In this document: piece by piece, positions 5,940 through 10,818 of the stretch | How positions within the stretch are numbered: the stretch's first letter is position 1 | How the letters are laid out: the number at the start of each line of letters is the position of its first letter | Notes under the pieces: model-generated | What the model saw: only the letters and a program-made list of their open reading frames with translations | Database searches by the model: none | Told to the model about the DNA's origin: nothing | Origin: Clostridia bacterium | Lineage (GTDB): Bacteria; Bacillota; Clostridia; Christensenellales; CAG-917 | Assembly: GCA_900769205.1 (NCBI GenBank) | Contig: CAAGFS010000048.1 | Coordinates: forward strand, 1 to 10,818 | Direction: 5' to 3' | DNA length: 10,818 bases | Position numbers and translations under genes: made by a program

Positions 5940-6308
5940 ATGATTCAACCATTGAGTTGGCTCAAAGTCGCTGACAACAGCGGAGCCAAAGAAATTATGT
6001 GCATCAGAGTCTTGGGCGGTTCTTTCAGAAGAAGCGGAAACATCGGTGACGTCATCGTTGCGTCCGTCAAATCGGCTATCCCGGGCGGCAAAGTCAAGAA
6101 GGGCGACGTCGTGAAGGCGGTCATCGTCCGCACGACTTTCGGTCTCCAACGTGAAGACGGCAGCTACATCAAGTTCGACGACAACGCTGCGGTCATCATC
6201 GACAACCAAAAACAACCACAAGGCACTCGTATTTTTGGGCCTATCGCAAGAGAATTGCGTGACAAGGATTACACCAAAATCATCTCTCTTGCCCCGGAAG
6301 TGCTGTAA
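5940..6308 (+). CDS. rplN: 50S ribosomal protein L14
   Basis: Inter-subunit bridge protein and the binding site of the silencing factor RsfS. At 122 residues it has the standard length. Recognisable blocks are WLKVADNSGAKEIMCIRVLGG, IGDVIVASVKSAIPGGKVKK (about residues 38-57), GDVVKAVIVRT, and the C-terminal GTRIFGPIARELRDKDYTKI with SLAPEVL. The second residues, MIQPLSWLKV, replace the common MIQQETRLKV. AGGAGG is at 5929-5934. Confidence 0.97.
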   Translation: MIQPLSWLKVADNSGAKEIMCIRVLGGSFRRSGNIGDVIVASVKSAIPGGKVKKGDVVKAVIVRTTFGLQREDGSYIKFDDNAAVIIDNQKQPQGTRIFGPIARELRDKDYTKIISLAPEVL

Positions 6309-6323
6309 GAAGGAGAAATAGTT

Positions 6324-6728
6324 ATGGCAAAATTGAGTGTTAAGAAAGGTGACAACGTTATGGTCATCAGCGGAAAGGATTCCGGCAAAGTCGGCAAGGT
6401 TTTGAAAGTCGTGCCCGCAACCGGAAGAATCTACGTTGAAGGCGTCAATATCGTATCAAAGAGCAAAAAGCCGAGAAACGCACAAGACAACGGCGGTATC
6501 ATCAAGAAAGAAGGCACAATCGACGCGTCCAACGTGATGCACGTTTGCGCAGGCTGCGGTGCTGTCGTCAGAGTCAAACACGAACTTAAAGACGTCAACG
6601 GAAAGCAAAAATCCGTGCGCGTCTGCCCCAAGTGCGGTGCATCTCTCGACGAGAAAAAAGCATCTGCAAAGAAAGTGGCAAAGAAAGCCGCAAAAAAGAA
6701 AGCAGAAAAGCCCGAAAATAAGGACTAA
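6324..6728 (+). CDS. rplX: 50S ribosomal protein L24 with zinc ribbon and Lys-rich tail
   Basis: Assembly-initiator protein at the tunnel exit. The first 60 residues are the KOW domain (KKGDNVMVISGKDSGKVGKV) and the GVNIVSKSKKPRN segment. Residues 75-104 form a four-cysteine motif, C75-x2-C78-G and C101-x2-C104-G, with the spacing of a zinc ribbon. Zinc-ribbon and cysteine-less L24 forms are both known in bacteria. After residue 108 comes a tail of about 26 residues rich in lysine and alanine (KKASAKKVAKKAAKKKAEK) that makes the protein 134 residues against about 100-115. Zinc binding is inferred from the cysteines only. Confidence 0.95.
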   Translation: MAKLSVKKGDNVMVISGKDSGKVGKVLKVVPATGRIYVEGVNIVSKSKKPRNAQDNGGIIKKEGTIDASNVMHVCAGCGAVVRVKHELKDVNGKQKSVRVCPKCGASLDEKKASAKKVAKKAAKKKAEKPENKD

Positions 6729-6746
6729 TACATCGGAGGTAATATC

Positions 6747-7352
6747 GTGGCAGAAAAGAAAAATCAGGTTGCTAAAGCAACTGCAACCGATCAGAATGCT
6801 GGTAATGCTGAAAGATATCGCATGAGAAAACAGTACACGGAAGAAGTTGTACCGGCTCTCATCAAACGCTTTGGCTACAAGAACATCAACGAAGTTCCGC
6901 GTCTTGAAAAAATCGTGCTCAACATGGGACTCGGCGACTGCAAAGACAACAGCAAATCCCTTCAACTCGCAGTTGAGGAGCTGAAAATGATTGCAGGTCA
7001 GAAGCCCGTCATCACGACTGCAAAGAAATCCGTTGCAAACTTCAAAGTGAGAGAAGGAATGAACGTCGGCGCAAAAGTGACCCTTCGCGGAAACAGAATG
7101 TACGACTTCCTTGACAAGTTCATCTCCATCGCTCTCCCGAGAGTGCGCGACTTCCGCGGTATATCTTCCAAGTCTTTCGACGGCAGAGGCAACTACGCGG
7201 TCGGCGTGAAAGAACAACTTATCTTCCCGGAAATCGAGTTTGACAAAGTTGAAAAGGTGCGCGGTTTCGATATTTGCATCGTCACAACCGCAAAAACCGA
7301 CGAAGAAGCGCGTGAATTGCTCAAACTGTTGGGCATGCCTTTTGCGAAGTAA
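6747..7352 (+). CDS. rplE: 50S ribosomal protein L5, N-terminally extended, GTG start
   Basis: 5S rRNA-binding protein of the central protuberance that touches the P-site tRNA. The body is typical: YTEEVVPALIKRFGYKNINE, LEKIVLNMGLGD, AGQKPVITTAKKSVANFKVR, and the loop LPRVRDFRGISSKSFDGRGN. At 201 residues it exceeds the usual 179-180 by about 20. The excess is a polar, alanine-rich N-terminus, MAEKKNQVAKATATDQNAG. The start is GTG at 6747 with CGGAGGT directly upstream; an in-frame ATG at 6822 would give normal length but lacks a ribosome-binding site. It is the only non-ATG start in this operon segment. Confidence 0.94.
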   Translation: MAEKKNQVAKATATDQNAGNAERYRMRKQYTEEVVPALIKRFGYKNINEVPRLEKIVLNMGLGDCKDNSKSLQLAVEELKMIAGQKPVITTAKKSVANFKVREGMNVGAKVTLRGNRMYDFLDKFISIALPRVRDFRGISSKSFDGRGNYAVGVKEQLIFPEIEFDKVEKVRGFDICIVTTAKTDEEARELLKLLGMPFAK

Positions 7353-7362
7353 GGAGTGAACT

Positions 7363-7548
7363 ATGGCCAAAACATCAATGAAAATCAAGCAACAAAGACC
7401 ACAAAAGTTCTCGACGCGTGAATATACACGTTGCCGTATTTGCGGACGCCCGCACGCCGTGCTCAAAAAGTACGGTATTTGCAGAGTTTGCTTCAGGAAT
7501 CTCGCTTACAAAGGCGAACTTCCCGGAGTGAAGAAAGCAAGTTGGTAA
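7363..7548 (+). CDS. rpsN: 30S ribosomal protein S14, zinc-binding short form
   Basis: Head protein beside S3 and S10. The 61-residue product is the short type-Z form with a four-cysteine zinc site: C24, C27, C40 and C43 in TRCRICGRPHAVLKKYGICR and the following VCFRNLAYKGELPG. It ends KKASW as is standard. The cysteine-free paralogue used under zinc shortage in some bacteria would lie elsewhere. AAGGAG overlaps the rplE stop. With L24 this is the second apparent zinc protein in the operon. Confidence 0.97.
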   Translation: MAKTSMKIKQQRPQKFSTREYTRCRICGRPHAVLKKYGICRVCFRNLAYKGELPGVKKASW

Positions 7549-7563
7549 GAGGAGGCACGAAAA

Positions 7564-7959
7564 ATGACTGATCCAATTGCAGATATGCTTACAAGAATTA
7601 GAAATGCCTTGACCGCAAAGCACGAAACGGTTGAAGTTCCGGCGAGCAAAATCAAGGTCGCAATAGCAGAAATACTCGTCAAAGAAGGATACGTGAAAGG
7701 TTATGAAATCGTCGAAGGCGCGGTTCAGAACAACATCGTCATCACTTTGAAGTACGCACCCGTCAAAGGACAACACGTCGTTACGGGGCTCAAGAGAGTA
7801 TCAACACCCGGTCTTCGCGTCTATGCAGGCGTGGATAACCTTCCGAGAGTTCTGAACGGTATGGGTATCGCCATCCTTTCGACTTCCAAGGGTATTCTCA
7901 CCGACAAAGAAGCAAAGGCACAACACGTCGGCGGCGAAGTGCTCGCGTACATTTGGTAA
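7564..7959 (+). CDS. rpsH: 30S ribosomal protein S8
   Basis: Central-domain 16S rRNA-binding protein; in E. coli it represses the spc operon by binding near L5. The 131-residue product matches throughout: MTDPIADMLTRIRNALTAKH, VPASKIKVAIAEILVKEGYV, LKRVSTPGLRVYAGVDNLPR, and the C-terminal GMGIAILSTSKGILTDKEA with GGEVLAYIW. The AGGAGG at 7550-7555 is 8 nt from the ATG. No copy of an S8-like binding hairpin was recognised in the rplX-rplE region. Confidence 0.97.
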   Translation: MTDPIADMLTRIRNALTAKHETVEVPASKIKVAIAEILVKEGYVKGYEIVEGAVQNNIVITLKYAPVKGQHVVTGLKRVSTPGLRVYAGVDNLPRVLNGMGIAILSTSKGILTDKEAKAQHVGGEVLAYIW

Positions 7960-7970
7960 GGAGGCGCGCT

Positions 7971-8513
7971 ATGTCAAGAATCGGTAGAGCACCTATCCAA
8001 ATCCCGCAAGGTGTCACAATTGATATCAACGATCATCTCGTCACGGTGAAAGGTCCCCTGGGCACTCTCACGCAAAACGTTGACAAGTCCATCGACGTCA
8101 AAGTGGAAGACGGACACGTCCTTTGCACGCGTCATTCCGACGACAAAGATCATCGCGCATTGCACGGTCTTTATCGTGCGCTCATTCACAACATGGTGGT
8201 CGGCGTGACGAAAGGTTTTGAAAAGAGCCTTATCGTCAACGGCGTAGGTTATAAGGTCACCCTGAACGGCAACAACAAGTTGACGATGAACATCGGTTTC
8301 TCTCATCCCGTTGAATACACCGCTCCGGAAGGCGTCACCTTTGCGCAACCCCAACCGCTTGAAATCGTCGTCAAGGGCATCGATCGTCAACTCGTTGGTC
8401 AGACTGCTGCAACCATCAAGGCTATCAAACCGGTTGAACCGTATCACGGATACGGCATTCACTACAAGGATGAAACGGTCATCCACAAAGTCGGCAAGAG
8501 AGCCACGAAGTAA
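7971..8513 (+). CDS. rplF: 50S ribosomal protein L6
   Basis: Two-domain protein by the factor-binding site and sarcin-ricin loop. The start at 7971 gives SRIGRAPIQIPQGVTI, the family opening, after AAGGAGG at 7958-7964; an open frame from 7953 is rejected because it begins inside rpsH. The 180-residue product shows the duplicated alpha/beta fold: VKGPLGTL and LHGLYRALIHNMVVGVTKGF, then LIVNGVGYKV. The C-terminal motif, usually EPYKGKGIRY, reads EPYHGYGIHY here, with two basic residues replaced by histidine or tyrosine. It is otherwise standard. Confidence 0.97.
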   Translation: MSRIGRAPIQIPQGVTIDINDHLVTVKGPLGTLTQNVDKSIDVKVEDGHVLCTRHSDDKDHRALHGLYRALIHNMVVGVTKGFEKSLIVNGVGYKVTLNGNNKLTMNIGFSHPVEYTAPEGVTFAQPQPLEIVVKGIDRQLVGQTAATIKAIKPVEPYHGYGIHYKDETVIHKVGKRATK

Positions 8514-8524
8514 TGAGGTGAAGT

Positions 8525-8893
8525 ATGATTTCCAAAAAAGATAAAAACGCAGATAGAATCATTCGTCACGCAAGAGTGAGAAAGAAAGTCAGCGGCACTG
8601 CCGAAAGACCTCGTCTTTGCGTGTACAGAAGCACAAACCATATCTATGCTCAAATCATCGACGACGTGAAAGGACACACCCTTTGCGCCGCAAGCACTCT
8701 CGAAAAAGACGTTGCGACGAAAGTTGCAGACCTTTCCAAGAGCGAAGCGGCAAAAGTCGTTGGTGCGGCAATTGCTGAAAAAGCTCAAAATCTCGGCATC
8801 AAAGAAGTCGTCTTCGACAGAGGCGGTTATCTTTACACCGGCAGAGTGCAAGCTCTCGCCGACGGCGCAAGAGAAGCCGGTCTTGAGTTTTAA
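8525..8893 (+). CDS. rplR: 50S ribosomal protein L18
   Basis: Binds 5S rRNA together with L5 in the central protuberance. The 122-residue product has a basic N-terminal arm (DRIIRHARVRKKVSGTAERP), RLCVYRSTNHIYAQIIDD, a helix with KVVGAAIAEKAQNLGI, and the closing VFDRGGYLYTGRVQALADGA, a clear family signature. Its ribosome-binding site, GAGGTG (8515-8520), is slightly weaker than its neighbours'. The length is normal. Confidence 0.97.
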   Translation: MISKKDKNADRIIRHARVRKKVSGTAERPRLCVYRSTNHIYAQIIDDVKGHTLCAASTLEKDVATKVADLSKSEAAKVVGAAIAEKAQNLGIKEVVFDRGGYLYTGRVQALADGAREAGLEF

Positions 8894-8904
8894 TCGGAGG
8901 AATT

Positions 8905-9423
8905 ATGGCAGATAATCGTGATAGAAGAAACGATAGAAACAGAGAAGAAAACGACGGCTTGACCAAAAAGCTTATCGCAGTCAACCGCGTCACCAAGACC
9001 GTCAAGGGCGGCAGAAACATGCGCTTTTCGGCACTCGTCGTGGTCGGCGACGGCAACGGCAAGGTCGGTCTCGGAATGGGCAAGGCGGCAGAAGTTCCCG
9101 AAGCAATCGAGAAGGCAACCCAACTTGCAAAACGCAATCTTGTCAATGTTTCTTTGAAAGGCAACACAATTCCTCACGCAACGACGGGCAAGTTCGGACG
9201 CGGACAAGTTCTCCTTCTCCCTGCTGAAGAAGGTACCGGCGTTATCGCAGGCGGTGCCGTGCGTATAGTGCTGGAAGTGGCAGGCGTCAAGGATATCAGA
9301 ACCAAGTCGCTCGGCTCGAACAACCCGATCAACAGTGCAAAAGCAACGCTCGAAGGTCTTTTGAGCCTTCGCAATGCGGAAGAGATTGCACAACTTCGCG
9401 GCGTTGACGTCGTGGCAGACTGA
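8905..9423 (+). CDS. rpsE: 30S ribosomal protein S5
   Basis: Decoding-fidelity protein at the mRNA entry. The 172-residue product has a charged N-terminal leader (NRDRRNDRNREENDG) before the conserved LIAVNRVTKTVKGGRNMRFS. That spectinomycin-loop segment shows no obvious resistance change. The double-stranded-RNA-binding core follows: LVVVGDGNGKVGLGMGKAAE, TIPHATTGKFGRGQVLL, EEGTGVIAGGAVR, and KSLGSNNPINSAKATLEGL. The leader is somewhat longer and more polar than in Bacillus S5. The site CGGAGGA precedes the ATG. Confidence 0.97.
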   Translation: MADNRDRRNDRNREENDGLTKKLIAVNRVTKTVKGGRNMRFSALVVVGDGNGKVGLGMGKAAEVPEAIEKATQLAKRNLVNVSLKGNTIPHATTGKFGRGQVLLLPAEEGTGVIAGGAVRIVLEVAGVKDIRTKSLGSNNPINSAKATLEGLLSLRNAEEIAQLRGVDVVAD

Positions 9424-9438
9424 CAAAGGGGGCGTACT

Positions 9439-9648
9439 ATGGCAAAGAAAGCAGCTGCAACAGCAGAAGTAAAATCTATCAAAGTCACTCTCGTAAAGAG
9501 CGCCAACGGCATTCTTAAGAACCATAAAGCGAATCTCGAAGCTCTCGGATTGCACAAAATCGGCAATTCCAGAGTCTTCGTCGACAACGCATGCGTTCGC
9601 GGGAAAATCGCGAAAGTTTCTCACCTTGTAAAGGTTGAAGAAGTTTAA
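9439..9648 (+). CDS. rpmD: 50S ribosomal protein L30
   Basis: Small protein on the 23S domain II-V side. The usual 58-60 residue core is present as KVTLVKSANGILKNHKANLE, LGLHKIGNSRVFVDN and AKVSHLVKVEEV. The core is preceded by about 10 extra residues, MAKKAAATAEVKS, giving 69 residues. The ATG at 9439 is placed by an AAAGGGGG ribosome-binding site (9425-9432), in which G replaces the usual A of AGGAGG. L30 is absent from some bacterial phyla; its presence fits Bacillota. Confidence 0.95.
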   Translation: MAKKAAATAEVKSIKVTLVKSANGILKNHKANLEALGLHKIGNSRVFVDNACVRGKIAKVSHLVKVEEV

Positions 9649-9661
9649 GGAGAATAGCCTT

Positions 9662-10108
9662 ATGAATATTCAAGACATCAAGCCCGCAGAAGGCGCAAGA
9701 ACCGCAACCAAGAGAATAGGTCGCGGAGTCGGCTCCGGAATGGGCAAAACATCGACTCGCGGACACAAAGGTCAATGGGCAAGAAGCGGTGGCGGAGTCC
9801 GTCCCAACTTCGAAGGCGGTCAAATGCCGATGACCAGAAGACTTCCCAAGATCGGTTTCAACAACAAGAGATTTGCACACGTCTACAACACAGTAAATAT
9901 CGACGTCTTCAACAGATTCGAAGACGGAGCAGTTGTCGGTATAGATGAACTCGTTGCAAGCGGTATTATCAAGAAAGTCGAGCCTTACGGACTCAAAGTT
10001 CTCGCAGGCGGCGAACTTGAAAAGAAACTTACAATCAAAGCCAACAAATTCACCGCGTCTGCAGTTGAAAAAATCGAAAAGGCAGGCGGCACAGTAGAGG
10101 TGCTATAA
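9662..10108 (+). CDS. rplO: 50S ribosomal protein L15
   Basis: Late-assembly 50S protein with a long glycine- and basic-rich arm through 23S rRNA. The 148-residue product begins MNIQDIKPAEGARTATKRIG and continues RGVGSGMGKTSTRGHKGQ, GGGVRPNFEGGQMPMTRRLP, KIGFNNKRF, ending in KANKFTASAVEKIEKAGGTV. The start at 9662 follows AAGGAG; an open frame from 9635 starts inside rpmD and is rejected. The stop shares one base with the secY ATG, linking ribosome production to translocon production as in other spc operons. Confidence 0.97.
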   Translation: MNIQDIKPAEGARTATKRIGRGVGSGMGKTSTRGHKGQWARSGGGVRPNFEGGQMPMTRRLPKIGFNNKRFAHVYNTVNIDVFNRFEDGAVVGIDELVASGIIKKVEPYGLKVLAGGELEKKLTIKANKFTASAVEKIEKAGGTVEVL

Positions 10109-10818
10109 TGTTTGAGACACTCAAAAACGCATTCAAATCGAAAGAGATAAGGGTGAAAATATGGTTCACCCTTGCTCTCATTCTCGTGTACAGAATAGGG
10201 TGCTATATCCCCGTTCCGACGTTTGACGTTGTTGCTCTGACAAACGCCTTTACGGCGCAGAACTCGGACTTCCTCGGATTGCTCAACATCTTGTCGGGCA
10301 ACTCGATGCAAAACGCGACGTTGTTTGCACTGGGTGTGTTGCCGTTCATCAACTCGTCAATTATCATGCAATTGTTGACGTTGGTCATTCCCGCACTTGA
10401 AAGAATGTCCAAGGAAGGCGACGAGGGCAGACAAAAACTCACGCAAATCACGAGAATAGTTGCGATTGTTCTTGCAATCGTTCAGGCGATAGGCATCGTG
10501 GTCGGATTCAAGAGTACGATCCGCGCGATCTTCCCGTTTGAAACCGCAGGCAATGCGATTCTCACAATGGCAATCACAATCGTGTTGCTGGTTGCCGGAA
10601 GCATCATGGTCATGTGGCTGAGCGAAAGAATCACCGAATACGGCATCGGCAACGGTACGTCAATCATCATCTTCATCGGTATTCTCGCAACGGCAGGCAC
10701 GACGATGGCAAACTCCTTCAAGATGGTCGGGGACAACTGGACTTATATCTGGAACATTCTCGGATTTATCCTTCTTGTCGTTGCCGTGTTCGTGTTTATC
10801 GTGTTCATGGACGGCGCA
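10108..10818 (+). CDS. secY: Preprotein translocase subunit SecY (5' part, cut by window end)
   Basis: Pore subunit of the SecYEG channel in the cytoplasmic membrane. The first 237 codons are open to the window edge, roughly half of a usual 420-440 residue SecY. Hydrophobic segments fall at about 18-36, 72-94, 115-134, 150-170, 184-200 and 213-235, giving TM1 to TM6. Recognisable motifs are YRIGCYIPVPTFD, LGVLPFINSSIIMQLLT, the loop ALERMSKEGDEGRQKL, and WLSERITEYGIGNGTSIIIF. IPVPG is more common than IPVPT at the first site. The ATG overlaps the rplO stop (TAATG) and uses GAGGTG (10097-10102) within rplO. Confidence 0.96.
   Translation, partial: MFETLKNAFKSKEIRVKIWFTLALILVYRIGCYIPVPTFDVVALTNAFTAQNSDFLGLLNILSGNSMQNATLFALGVLPFINSSIIMQLLTLVIPALERMSKEGDEGRQKLTQITRIVAIVLAIVQAIGIVVGFKSTIRAIFPFETAGNAILTMAITIVLLVAGSIMVMWLSERITEYGIGNGTSIIIFIGILATAGTTMANSFKMVGDNWTYIWNILGFILLVVAVFVFIVFMDGA

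Noticed and set aside
6324..6728. The L24 tail as a frameshift or read-through artefact
   Set aside because: The frame is continuous, ends in TAA and is followed by a normal ribosome-binding site for rplE. The cysteine spacing is that of a proper ribbon, so the tail appears real.
7953..7970. Upstream in-frame starts for rplF (7953), rplV (3858), rplO (9635) and rpsJ (883)
   Set aside because: These lie inside the preceding gene or leader, lack a suitable ribosome-binding site, and add residues not found in the families. The starts chosen each follow a good Shine-Dalgarno site.

Overview
The window is the left part of a bacterial S10-spc ribosomal-protein operon, preceded by about 0.9 kb with no convincing gene. 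Gene order is S10-L3-L4-L23-L2-S19-L22-S3-L16-L29-S17-L14-L24-L5-S14-S8-L6-L18-S5-L30-L15-secY, all on the + strand. The last gene, secY, is cut by the window edge. The source looks like a low-to-mid GC Bacillota (Firmicutes) of the Clostridia type, probably an uncultured gut-like lineage. The evidence is consensus AGGAGG-type ribosome-binding sites before almost every gene, the short four-cysteine (zinc) form of S14, the presence of L30, the canonical spc order, and Clostridia-like L3 and L24 sequences. No species is claimed.

Positions 1-906 hold no supportable CDS, tRNA or rRNA. Positions 1-300 are GC-rich with several short perfect inverted repeats. Positions 355-627 contain two copies, 201 nt apart, of one three-tier hairpin design: the flanks and middle stem are conserved, a middle-stem base pair is compensated, and the long inner stem is completely different in sequence yet fully paired. 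Positions 655-800 are AT-rich and carry a near-consensus sigma-A promoter (TTGACT-17 nt-TATAGT) plus a weaker upstream candidate. The implied 5' leader of about 94 nt has a GC-rich hairpin and a small AT-rich hairpin that places the rpsJ Shine-Dalgarno core in its loop.

Positions 907-10818 are tightly packed: gaps are about 10-30 nt, there are ATGA overlaps at rplD/rplW and rplP/rpmC, and TAATG overlaps at rpsC/rplP and rplO/secY. This fits one polycistronic transcript with translational coupling. The products build both ribosomal subunits, including peptidyl-transferase proteins (L2, L3, L16), exit-tunnel proteins (L4, L22, L23, L24, L29), decoding and mRNA-entry proteins (S3, S5) and the central protuberance (L5, L18), and end with the translocon pore that receives nascent chains.

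The operon is ordinary in content. Its less ordinary features are small lineage-level ones: terminal extensions on L22, L5, L30 and L24, a zinc-ribbon L24, a divergent L22 tunnel loop and a single GTG start (rplE). The strongest candidate for something undescribed is the pair of covarying hairpins upstream. No novel enzymatic, defence or mobile system is visible.
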